Part shown: in pieces, positions 1-5,898 of the stretch
How positions within the stretch are numbered: the first letter of the stretch is position 1
Layout of the letters: each line of letters begins with the position of its first letter
Assembly: GCA_046757725.1 (NCBI GenBank)
Contig: JBHHYU010000141.1
Location: forward strand, 1 to 6,141
DNA from: JBHHYU01 sp046757725
GTDB lineage: Bacteria > Desulfobacterota > Binatia > UBA9968
Direction of reading: 5' to 3'
DNA: 6,141 nt
The notes under the pieces: generated by a model
What the model was told of the DNA's origin: nothing
Seen by the model: only the letters and a program-made list of their open reading frames with translations
The model's database searches: none
Made by a program: the position numbers and the translations under genes

Positions 1-18
1 TGAGTCCGTTCCTTTTGA

Positions 19-42
19 TACCCCGCAGCCTGCTGCGGGGTA
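19..42. repeat. Perfect 10-bp GC-rich palindrome, REP-like or terminator
   Basis: Bases 19-28 (TACCCCGCAG) are the exact reverse complement of 33-42, separated by a 4-base loop. The stem is strong and mostly G:C. It could end transcription of a gene lying left of the window, but no clean T-run follows on either strand (TAGTTCATT on +, TATCAAAAG on -), so a classic rho-independent terminator is not well supported. From memory, very similar CCCCGCAG/CTGCGGGG palindromes followed by TTCATT recur as intergenic repeats in several deltaproteobacteria-like genomes, which suggests a REP-type element. That resemblance is recall, not a search result. Confidence 0.55.
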
Positions 43-92
43 GTTCATTAGATTCATCTCACCTGTTCTTCGATCCCGCTTTCCCCGTTTGC

Positions 93-119
93 TTGAAAAG
101 GGCTCTAAAAGCGGATAGT
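93..119 (+). promoter_or_regulatory. Candidate sigma-70-type promoter of rpoH
   Basis: TTGAAA at 93-98 matches the -35 consensus at five of six positions. GATAGT at 114-119 matches the -10 consensus at four of six, with a slightly short 15-base spacer. Transcription would start near 125, giving a leader of about 30 bases before the rpoH ATG. CTTGAA at 92-97 also matches a sigma-32 -35 box, but no CCCCAT-like -10 lies at the proper distance, so autoregulation by RpoH is not supported. This is a consensus match by eye only. Confidence 0.35.
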
Positions 120-157
120 TTTTCCGTTGAGAACTGCGCCGGAGCAAAGACCCGCCC

Positions 158-1120
158 ATGGTAGACGAGAACAAGGAGTTCCAGAACAACATCCCCGAAC
201 ATGATGCCGATATCCCAGAGGAAATCGGCCTTCCCGAGGAGAGTAAAGCTTCCAAAAATGCCCTTGTCCCCTATGATGCCCTTCAGCGGTATCTAGCGGA
301 GATCCGTCGCTACCCTCTGTTGAGCCGTGAGGAAGAACACCGCTTGGCCGTGGAATATAAAGAGTTTGGCAACATCGAAGCCGCCTACAAACTTGTGACC
401 GCAAACCTTCGTCTGGTGGTAATGATTGCTCGGGAATACCAGAAGGCCTTCAAAAATCTCCTGGACCTCATCCAGGAAGGTAGCATCGGTCTGATGGAGG
501 CGGTGAAAAATTTCGATCCTTACCGTGGGGTCCGGTTTCCCTCTTACGCCGTTTGGTGGGTCCGGGCTTATATCATACGATACATCATGAATGATTGGCG
601 CATGGTCAAGATCGGCACCACCCAGGCCCAACGGAAACTGTTTTTCAATTTGAGAAAAGAGAAGGAGAGGCTGGAGTCGGAGGGATTTAGTCCTGGGCCA
701 AAACTGTTGGCCCAGCGGTTGAATGTCAAGGAAGGGGAGGTGGTGGAGATGGAGCAGCGGTTATTTAATCGGGACCTATCAACGGATGTCCCCGTCGGTG
801 ACGATGAGGGGATGACCATGCTCCATTTCTTGGCTGATCCCAGCCAGACGCCGGAGGACAAGGTTGCCGAGGTTGAGCATCGCCGGCTGTTGATTGAAAA
901 GATGGGGCAATTTGCGAAAAAGCTTAAGGGTAAAGAATCGGTTATTTTTCGCGAACGTCTCTTGAATGAGGAGCCCATTACTCTCCGAGAGATTGGTGAA
1001 AAGTACGGAATCAGTCGTGAACGCGTTCGGCAGATCGAAGAGCGAGTCAAGAAAAAGCTTAAAGCCTATCTGTCTAAAGAGCTTAAGGACGTCAAGGATA
1101 CCGTTGTCGACATCGGGTAG
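158..1120 (+). CDS. rpoH: RNA polymerase sigma-32 (heat-shock) factor RpoH
   Basis: This 320-residue alternative sigma factor directs core RNA polymerase to heat-shock promoters (chaperones, proteases). Region 2 spans about residues 40-145 and includes the core-binding and -10-recognition block DLIQEGSIGLMEAVKNFDPY (103-122) and the W133-W134 pair used in melting. The RpoH box QRKLFFNLR at 158-166 is the family hallmark and separates it from RpoD, RpoS and FliA. Region 4 carries the -35-binding helix-turn-helix at about 275-297 (TLREIGEKYGISRERVRQIE). It is longer than the 284-residue E. coli protein, mainly through an acidic, poorly conserved N-terminal stretch of about 38 residues. ATG at 158 is the first start after an in-frame stop at 128-130. 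GGAG at 141-144 is a weak ribosome site 13 bases upstream. It stands alone or leads the CoxG-like gene 100 bases downstream. Post-translational control by chaperones and FtsH is known for the family but cannot be seen here. Confidence 0.96.
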   Translation: MVDENKEFQNNIPEHDADIPEEIGLPEESKASKNALVPYDALQRYLAEIRRYPLLSREEEHRLAVEYKEFGNIEAAYKLVTANLRLVVMIAREYQKAFKNLLDLIQEGSIGLMEAVKNFDPYRGVRFPSYAVWWVRAYIIRYIMNDWRMVKIGTTQAQRKLFFNLRKEKERLESEGFSPGPKLLAQRLNVKEGEVVEMEQRLFNRDLSTDVPVGDDEGMTMLHFLADPSQTPEDKVAEVEHRRLLIEKMGQFAKKLKGKESVIFRERLLNEEPITLREIGEKYGISRERVRQIEERVKKKLKAYLSKELKDVKDTVVDIG

Positions 1121-1130
1121 GGTCATTCTG

Positions 1131-1153
1131 CCATCAGCCGGCTGTCCTGATGG
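1131..1153 (+). other. Intergenic hairpin between rpoH and the CoxG-like gene
   Basis: CCATCAG (1131-1137) pairs with CTGATGG (1147-1153) around a 9-base loop. The competing palindrome CAGCCGGCTG (1135-1144) overlaps it. It begins 10 bases after the rpoH stop. No T-run follows, so it is not a standard intrinsic terminator. It could protect the rpoH mRNA 3' end or weaken read-through into the next gene. The remaining bases up to 1206 show no promoter I can defend. Confidence 0.3.
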
Positions 1154-1206
1154 AGATCATCCCGGGAGTCATCCGTACGCGTTGGGGTAGGCAGGGGCGT
1201 CCCTGG

Positions 1207-1214
1207 AAAGGAGG
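1207..1214 (+). promoter_or_regulatory. Strong ribosome binding site fixing a TTG start
   Basis: AAAGGAGG lies 6 bases before TTG at 1221. This near-perfect Shine-Dalgarno at ideal spacing is the reason for calling the rare TTG start. The first in-frame ATG (1404-1406, residue 62) would remove the first third of the conserved fold. Confidence 0.8.
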
Positions 1215-1220
1215 ATCGCG

Positions 1221-1682
1221 TTGCAGTTTGAGAAAGAGATAGAGATCCTTAATTCGAAAGAAAAGGTGTGGCAGTTTCTTTGGGATATCGACCGCTTTAT
1301 TACTTGCGTCCCGGGATGTCGGGAGGCTGCGGTGGTGGAGGCTGGGAAACGATACACGGCTAAAATGGTCGAAAAAGTTGGTCCCTTCCGCTTGGAAATT
1401 CCCATGCAGATCGAAGTGCTTCAAAGTGAGGAGATGTCCACTATCAAGGCCCAGGCCACCGGCAGTGACAATCGCATAGGTAGTCGCATCAAGGTGGAAC
1501 TGGAAGTTCACTTGAAGGGTGACGGAGCGAACAGTGTCCTATCGCTTGTGGCGTCGGTGGACATCCTGGGTAAGTTAGCGGCTCTAGGGCATAGCATCAT
1601 CAAGCGAAAGGCGGGTCAGGTGATGGAGGAGTTCGCCCAGGCGGTCAAGGCACGACTTGAGGAACACCCGGCGGTCACTTAG
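1221..1682 (+). CDS. SRPBCC-fold protein of the CoxG / CODH subunit G family
   Basis: This 153-residue protein matches the CoxG family, a branch of the START/Bet v1-like SRPBCC fold that forms a hydrophobic ligand cavity. The family signatures are visible: an N-terminal strand followed by the helix of residues 13-26 (KEKVWQFLWDIDRF), the CVPGC motif at 29-33 and the C-terminal helix with GKLAALGHSIIKRKAG at 117-132. Length is close to the usual 140-200, though it lacks the long C-terminal membrane tail of classic CoxG. CoxG of aerobic CO dehydrogenase is linked to enzyme maturation and membrane anchoring, but no coxM, coxS or coxL is visible here, so a CO role should not be assumed. The name reflects fold only, and the ligand is unknown. 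It starts at TTG behind an excellent ribosome site and follows rpoH on the same strand. It ends 32 bases before the convergent permease stop, with no clear terminator in between. Confidence 0.85.
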   Translation: MQFEKEIEILNSKEKVWQFLWDIDRFITCVPGCREAAVVEAGKRYTAKMVEKVGPFRLEIPMQIEVLQSEEMSTIKAQATGSDNRIGSRIKVELEVHLKGDGANSVLSLVASVDILGKLAALGHSIIKRKAGQVMEEFAQAVKARLEEHPAVT

Positions 1683-1714
1683 GAACTTCTCCTTTGGGTT
1701 CTCACCGTTTGTGG

Positions 1715-2638
1715 CTATGCTCGGATCTCGTCACGTATGAACTTGATATAGGAAATTCCAAAGAAAACTCCGACCAGGGCGATCAGGCTCGTGAGTTGCG
1801 GGCAGATCAGAAGGAGGCTCTGGCTAAGATTCAGAGGAGTCGGGAGGATGCCTGCGACGCGGCTTTGGAGGACAGGCCCGAAAACCCGCTGCGTTGGATT
1901 AAGCAAGATATGTACGGTGTCTGCATAGAGGGTGGCAGGAGAGATCCGACTGATCATGGTCTGGATATCCGCCAGGCGGGCTACCTGTTCCGCTGTGGAA
2001 GGTTCAGCAATGATCAGCCCTGCTACCGCTTGTGCGATCATGGAGACGAAGATTCCTAGAAGAAGCCAAACCGCCAGCGAAGCCAGGGCCGCCGTAACCG
2101 TCCTCTGAAACAGCAGAGAAAAGAGCATGGCCAGGGCCAACCAGAACCCTACGTACAAAATCCCAACCGCGGTAAAAATAAGCATCCGCCAGAGTTCTTC
2201 GGTATTGGGAGGAAACCCCAGCAGGGTAATCCCGAATCCGATAACGATGAGGAGGATGGAACACCAGAGGATTGCCACCGTCGTGAGGCCCGCGAGAAAT
2301 TTCCCGTTGATTAGATTATCCCGGTAGATGGGTTGTGAGAGAACGCGGCTGAGGGTCCCTTGGGCATATTCACCGCTGATGGCGTCAAAACCTAGTGTGA
2401 TGCCCACCAGCGGGCCGAAGAATCCGAGAAAGGTAGCAAGAGAAAAGATAGCTTGTGTCTGTGAGGTGAGCAACAAGAGAAAAACAGATTGCCCGGGTGT
2501 AGCCTCAGCGGCCTGGCGGATGGCTTGGCCGGAGGTATAGGTGGCCCAGACACCCGTGAGAACAATCAGGGCAATCAGGATCAAAAAACGGCGGCTGCTG
2601 AAGTGATCCGCAAGCTCTTTCCAGAAGACGACGCTCAT
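1715..2638 (-). CDS. ABC-2 family (NosY-like) transporter permease
   Basis: This 307-residue inner-membrane protein is the permease half of an ABC-2 type transporter. Six hydrophobic segments can be read at about residues 17-36, 62-84, 119-142, 152-175, 182-208 and 273-298. The cytoplasmic motif FDAISGEYAQGTL at 84-96, followed by LSQPIYRDNLINGKF (100-114), is typical of NosY-like permeases, where this segment contacts the ATPase. The 2638 ATG follows the ATPase stop by only 3 bases. A GAGG ribosome site (2647-2650 on the complement) lies inside the ATPase gene end, 8 bases upstream, so translation is probably coupled. It is the last gene of the NEW3/ATPase/permease operon. Substrate and direction are not shown by sequence, but this subfamily usually exports or supports assembly of envelope proteins. 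A homodimer with two ATPases is inferred, since no second permease is present. Confidence 0.92.
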   Translation of the reverse strand: MSVVFWKELADHFSSRRFLILIALIVLTGVWATYTSGQAIRQAAEATPGQSVFLLLLTSQTQAIFSLATFLGFFGPLVGITLGFDAISGEYAQGTLSRVLSQPIYRDNLINGKFLAGLTTVAILWCSILLIVIGFGITLLGFPPNTEELWRMLIFTAVGILYVGFWLALAMLFSLLFQRTVTAALASLAVWLLLGIFVSMIAQAVAGLIIAEPSTAEQVARLADIQTMISRISPATLYADTVHILLNPTQRVFGPVLQSRVAGILPTPLNLSQSLLLICPQLTSLIALVGVFFGISYIKFIRDEIRA

Positions 2639-2641
2639 ATT

Positions 2642-3574
2642 TTAGGCCTCACGAAAATATTTGAGATAGATCTCCTCTAAAGTCGGGTCTTCGGAGCGGA
2701 GTTGCAGAAGGGATAGTCCTTTTCTGGTCACCAACGAGAGGATTTCCTTACGCACATCCGTTGTGCACCGTAGGAACCACCCTCGGCCACGTTGTTCAAG
2801 GTCGGCGACACCGGAGAGAGATCCCAGTTCTTTTTCCAATCCGTCCGCGCGGCCCTCCACCTCCACTAGAAAATTCCACTGGCGGTCTTTGAGGATGCTG
2901 CTTCCTAGTTGGTCCAGCTCTCCTTGAACCAGCAGTTTACCCTTGACGATAATGCCGATCCTGCTACAGGTTGCTTGTACCTGATGGAGCAGGTGGGAGG
3001 AAAGCAGAACCGTGAGGCCGCGTTCGCGGCTTAACCCTCTGATCAGATCGAGAATACGAGTTACGCCATCGGGATCGATCCCGAGCGTTGGCTCATCTAG
3101 AATGACCACCTTCGGTTCCTTAATGAGCACCTCTGCAATCCCGAGCCGCTGTTTCATGCCGCGGGAAAACTCCCTGACCGGTCGGCGTGCCTCCTCAGCA
3201 AGACCGACACGGTCCAGATTGTCTCCAATGTTTCGCCTGAAGTCTTCCTCGGACATTCGGTTGAGGCGAGCAATGTAATGAAGGTTTTCCCGTGCGGTCA
3301 TATCCTCGTAGTAGCCGGGATTTTCCGGAAGGTAGCCGACTCGTTTTTTGATCTCCAGGGGCTGTCGTTTGGGATCAAAACCGCAGATGGAGGCATGTCC
3401 CCCCGTGGGCTCAGTGAGCCCGAGGAGCATCAGGATAGTCGTGGTTTTGCCGGCGCCGTTCGGCCCAAGAAAACCAAAAACTTCTCCCTCTTCCACCTGG
3501 AGATTGAGTTCATTGACCGCTACTTTATCACGGTAGCGTTTCGTCAAACTCGTGGTTTCGATCGTTACACTCAT
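2642..3574 (-). CDS. ABC transporter ATP-binding protein (NatA/NosF-like)
   Basis: This 310-residue nucleotide-binding subunit powers the adjacent permease. All catalytic motifs are intact: Walker A GPNGAGKTT at 37-45 (K43), a Q-loop region YLPE at 81-84 where Glu replaces Gln as is common in this subfamily, signature FSRGMKQ at 136-142, Walker B VVILDE at 156-161 (catalytic E161), D-loop LGID at 164-167 and the switch histidine H194. A C-terminal domain of about 75 residues ends in LRSEDPTLEEIYLKYF, a common tail in NatA-like ATPases. A longer reading to 3652 would add 26 residues, but the ATG at 3574 starts exactly at the family N-terminus (MSVTIETTSLTKRY) and overlaps the NEW3 stop as ATGA, so the shorter start is chosen. 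It is co-translated with both neighbours. CcmA or drug-export roles are possible, but nothing here names a substrate. Confidence 0.95.
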   Translation of the reverse strand: MSVTIETTSLTKRYRDKVAVNELNLQVEEGEVFGFLGPNGAGKTTTILMLLGLTEPTGGHASICGFDPKRQPLEIKKRVGYLPENPGYYEDMTARENLHYIARLNRMSEEDFRRNIGDNLDRVGLAEEARRPVREFSRGMKQRLGIAEVLIKEPKVVILDEPTLGIDPDGVTRILDLIRGLSRERGLTVLLSSHLLHQVQATCSRIGIIVKGKLLVQGELDQLGSSILKDRQWNFLVEVEGRADGLEKELGSLSGVADLEQRGRGWFLRCTTDVRKEILSLVTRKGLSLLQLRSEDPTLEEIYLKYFREA

Positions 3575-4779
3575 CGTCGGCCCAAACGGACAAAAACGAT
3601 ACCCAACCCCAACACCACCAAGACCACGATCAGAACACCGATCCAAGCCCATAAGGTTGGGGTAGACACCGTCACCCGCAGATCGATGGACTTGGTCGCG
3701 TCCGGGCTGTTGGAGGTCAGCGTGAGGAGATAATCCCCCGCAATGGTTCTGGGGGGTGCCATGATCTCCATCTTTACCTCCCGCAGCTCCTCCGGTTTAA
3801 GGGCCTTGAGTTTGTTGGGTTTGAATTCAACGGTCCATTTTGCCGGTTTCTGGGTAACGAAAGAAAGATTATGGATAGGGGCAGATCCGGAATTTGCCAC
3901 AAGAAAATCCACCGGCTCTTTCTTTCCTGCGGTAATCGACGTATTTAACGTGCCGCTGGCGAAGCCCATCTTGAGATCGTAGGTCCCCTTCAGGGTCATT
4001 TTGAGCTTGCTGGAAGCCTCTAGGGCGCCGGAACGGGCCTTGACGGTCAGCGGATAGTCTCCCGGCTCCCCCCGCACGGGGGAATCCGCTTCAACGCTCA
4101 AGGTTTCAGTGGCATCCGCCTTGAGAGCGATGGAAGATATCTGAGTATCGCCGAACTGGGGTTTAAAACGTACCGCCCAGCCTGCCGGGGGTTCTGCGGC
4201 GAGTGCGGCGGTGAGGGGTTTTCCGGTATCGTTTTTGAGATCCACAGAGAATTTAAACGTGTGACCGGTGGGGCCGCTTAAAACAGGATATTGGCTTGTG
4301 AGCGTCAGTCCTCCGGTTTGGATCGTCTTAGTGGTTACGCGGAACGTAACCTGTTCCACATGTCTCGTCGTACCGTTCGTGTCCTTGGATGTAATCTTCA
4401 CTTGGTATTTCCCGGGCTTGGCCGTCTTGGGAATCTTGGCTTTAAATTCTACGGTGGTAGATTTTTTCCCTTGAACCATCACGGACCGTACGGGAAAACT
4501 CGGGTAGCGCGAATGAAAATTAACGGTCCAGGCTTTGGGAATGGATTCGATGGTTAACCCGACTTGAACCGGATTTTTGGTTCGGTTGACGACCTCTGCA
4601 TCCATGCTGACGTCTTGCCCCTGACCCACTGTGATGTCCGTGTACGGCAAGATAAGATCAAAGGAGCCCTTTGTTCCCGCGGCAAGAGCTGAACTGCCCC
4701 AGTCTCCTGAGGTGGAAAACAGAAATAGAGTTAAAAAACAGGCGATAGAAAAGTGGTTCCAGATCAAACGTTTTCTCAT
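3571..4779 (-). CDS. Exported, membrane-anchored protein with three NEW3-type Ig-like repeats
   Basis: This 402-residue protein has a signal peptide at residues 1-33 (MRKR positive end, hydrophobic core at about 10-21, ALA before the cut at 33/34). Three tandem Ig-like domains of about 105-115 residues follow, then one membrane helix at 377-397 and a short basic cytoplasmic tail (RLGRR). Each repeat carries an aromatic W-V-F motif (WTVNF 84-88, WAVRF 201-205, WTVEF 315-319) and a G-Y strand motif (GKYQVKITS 123-131, GDYPLTVKA 240-248, GDYLLTLTS 348-356). This matches the NEW3 domain and COG1470-type proteins. The bulk lies outside the inner membrane, tethered by its C terminus. No catalytic residues are apparent, so binding or scaffolding is more likely. 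The start is 4779, not the in-frame ATG at 4806, because AGAGGGAG (4787-4794) sits 7 bases upstream of 4779 and the signal peptide begins cleanly there. It leads the ABC operon and is probably its accessory subunit; that role is inferred from context. Confidence 0.88.
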   Translation of the reverse strand: MRKRLIWNHFSIACFLTLFLFSTSGDWGSSALAAGTKGSFDLILPYTDITVGQGQDVSMDAEVVNRTKNPVQVGLTIESIPKAWTVNFHSRYPSFPVRSVMVQGKKSTTVEFKAKIPKTAKPGKYQVKITSKDTNGTTRHVEQVTFRVTTKTIQTGGLTLTSQYPVLSGPTGHTFKFSVDLKNDTGKPLTAALAAEPPAGWAVRFKPQFGDTQISSIALKADATETLSVEADSPVRGEPGDYPLTVKARSGALEASSKLKMTLKGTYDLKMGFASGTLNTSITAGKKEPVDFLVANSGSAPIHNLSFVTQKPAKWTVEFKPNKLKALKPEELREVKMEIMAPPRTIAGDYLLTLTSNSPDATKSIDLRVTVSTPTLWAWIGVLIVVLVVLGLGIVFVRLGRR

Positions 4780-4803
4780 GAAGCAACTCCCTCTTTGTTG
4801 ATT

Positions 4804-4816
4804 CAACTGACAGTTG
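4804..4816. promoter_or_regulatory. Perfect 13-base dyad, possible operator
   Basis: CAACTG and CAGTTG form an exact inverted repeat around one central base. It lies just downstream of the candidate -10 box of the NEW3 operon, where transcription would begin, and 10 bases upstream of the ribosome site. That placement suits a repressor site or a small leader hairpin. No regulator gene is present in the window. Confidence 0.35.
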
Positions 4817-4843
4817 TTTATCGCTAATCGGTTTTTCGGTCAA
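4817..4843 (-). promoter_or_regulatory. Candidate promoter of the NEW3-ABC operon
   Basis: On the complement, TTGACC (4843-4838) matches the -35 consensus at five of six positions. GATAAA (4822-4817) matches the -10 at four of six, with a 15-base spacer that is slightly short. It lies within the 91-base gap between trmL and the NEW3 gene and suggests that the transporter cluster can be transcribed separately from dtd-trmL. Confidence 0.35.
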
Positions 4844-4870
4844 GTCCCTCCCGGATCCTTCGCTTTGACC
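4838..4870 (-). other. Weak inverted repeat directly after the trmL stop
   Basis: On the complement, GGTCAA begins immediately after the trmL TAG and pairs with TTGACC 21 bases later. One further G:C pair is possible if an A is bulged. No T-run follows (GAAAAACCG), and the 3' arm is the candidate -35 box of the next operon. A terminator role is therefore doubtful, and the hairpin may be chance. Confidence 0.2.
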
Positions 4871-5323
4871 CTACACTTTTCCCAGTTGCCTTAGGGCTTC
4901 GTAAAGTACAATGGAGACCGCATTGGACAGGTTGAGACTCCTTACTCCCGGCGCCATCATAGGGATACGGTAAGCACGTCCGTAATGGCTGTCAAGGAGC
5001 TTCTGAGGAAGGCCTCGGGTCTCGGGGCCAAAAACCAGAAAATCTCCCTCCTGATAGTGCGCTTGCGTATAGGACTGTGACGCCTTTTTCGAAAAGAAAA
5101 GAAGTCGTCTTCCGTTGTCATCGCGTCGGAAATCCTCCCAGGCGTTGTGGAGGCGGAGATCGACATATTTCCAGTAGTCCAACCCGGCACGCTTCAGATG
5201 TTTGTCGTCGATCTTAAACCCCAGAGGGGCAATCAAGTGAAGCGTAGAACCCGTGGCGGCGCAGAGGCGGGCGATACTCCCCGTATTGGGCGGAATCTCG
5301 GGTTCGACCAATACAATGTTCAT
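4871..5323 (-). CDS. trmL: tRNA (cytidine/uridine-34 2'-O)-methyltransferase TrmL
   Basis: This 150-residue SPOUT-class methyltransferase uses S-adenosylmethionine to methylate the 2'-OH of the wobble nucleotide 34 in certain leucine tRNAs. Length and motifs match the minimal YibK/TrmL type: N-terminal NTGSIARLCAATG (13-25), DYW (49-51), the cofactor knot strand FGPETRGLP (98-106) and the C-terminal knot IPM plus RSLNLSNAVSIVLYEALRQ (128-146), which forms the SAM pocket and dimer interface. It begins inside the dtd stop codon (ATGA overlap at 5320-5323), so it is probably translated by re-initiating ribosomes. A weak GAGTGA lies a few bases upstream. The enzyme acts in the cytoplasm as a homodimer. 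The SPOUT assignment is firm, and the exact target base is taken from the family. Confidence 0.95.
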   Translation of the reverse strand: MNIVLVEPEIPPNTGSIARLCAATGSTLHLIAPLGFKIDDKHLKRAGLDYWKYVDLRLHNAWEDFRRDDNGRRLLFFSKKASQSYTQAHYQEGDFLVFGPETRGLPQKLLDSHYGRAYRIPMMAPGVRSLNLSNAVSIVLYEALRQLGKV

Positions 5324-5778
5324 GATTCACTCGCTTTACAGTCGGTATCTAAAATAAAGGTTGCCGGCCCTTCATTGATAATAGCAACCTCCATCTTTGC
5401 TTGGAATTTTCCCGTGGCCACCCTTGGGCCCAACTCTTGGACACGCCGGACAAAGTAATCGTAAAGCCGTTCCGCTTCTCGGGAGAAAGCTGCCCGGCTG
5501 AAGGAGGGCCGTCTTCCCTTGTTGCAGTCCCCGTAAAGGGTAAATTGTGAAACGATAAGCACCTCCCCTTTGATGTCCAGTAGAGACCGATTGAACTTGT
5601 CCGTCTCGTCTTCAAAGATTCTCAATGACACCGTCTTTCGCGCGAGGTAATCGGCCTGGGCTTCAGTGTCGTCCTTAGAGATGCCGAGAAAGAGACAAAG
5701 ACCGGTACCTACTCGGCCGACCTCTGTTCCGTTCGAAGTTACGGTTCCCTGCCTAATCCTTTGAATCAATACCCTCAT
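5320..5778 (-). CDS. dtd: D-aminoacyl-tRNA deacylase
   Basis: This 152-residue enzyme hydrolyses D-amino acids (and glycine mischarged on tRNA-Ala) off tRNA, keeping translation chirally correct. Diagnostic motifs are all present: start MRVLIQR, SQFTLYGD (77-84), KGRRPSF (87-93), GKFQAKMEV (123-131) and the cross-subunit Gly-cisPro motif NEGPAT (135-140), which forms the chiral-proofreading pocket. About eight residues extend past the usual end, near the C terminus (residues 145-152). ATG at 5778 is chosen because it gives the family N-terminus exactly. A TTG at 5814 would add 12 residues rich in Lys, Asn and Gln that do not look like family sequence. Neither start has a good Shine-Dalgarno. 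It overlaps trmL by ATGA. The enzyme acts as a cytoplasmic dimer. Confidence 0.96.
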   Translation of the reverse strand: MRVLIQRIRQGTVTSNGTEVGRVGTGLCLFLGISKDDTEAQADYLARKTVSLRIFEDETDKFNRSLLDIKGEVLIVSQFTLYGDCNKGRRPSFSRAAFSREAERLYDYFVRRVQELGPRVATGKFQAKMEVAIINEGPATFILDTDCKASES

Positions 5779-5898
5779 GGGTTGTCTATTAAGGTGATTT
5801 TTTTTTGAATACAAGAGATGGAAGGTTTTTGAGCAGTCGTAGAGGAGGAATTCATCAGCTAAGCGTGGTTCTACCGTAAAAGAGTGGCGTTCCAGTTA
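5779..5898. other. Non-coding leader region upstream of dtd
   Basis: I see no gene here. On the complement this is the dtd leader and includes an A9 run (T9 on + at 5798-5806). No convincing -35/-10 pair could be found, so the dtd promoter is not assigned. AGGAGG at 5843-5848 on + looks like a ribosome site, but no start codon with a reading frame longer than about ten codons follows. Confidence 0.4.

Noticed and set aside
92..97. CTTGAA as a sigma-32 -35 box upstream of rpoH
   Set aside because: No CCCCAT-like -10 element occurs 11-15 bases downstream. The sigma-70 reading fits better.
1694..2059. A 121-codon open frame on + over the permease gene
   Set aside because: It lies wholly antisense to a well-supported permease, overlaps its 3' end, has no ribosome site and gives a sequence unlike any family I know.
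3575..3652. N-terminal extension of the ABC ATPase by 26 residues
   Set aside because: The extra residues are not family-like and would overlap the NEW3 coding end by about 80 bases. The ATG at 3574 gives the exact family N-terminus with an ATGA overlap.
3278..3733. A 151-codon open frame on + across the ATPase/NEW3 junction
   Set aside because: It crosses the ATGA overlap of two genuine minus-strand genes and its product is low-complexity Arg/Thr/Pro. It is an antisense shadow.
5843..5854. AGGAGG near the right end as the ribosome site of a small + strand gene
   Set aside because: No ATG, GTG or TTG at proper spacing opens a frame longer than a few codons.
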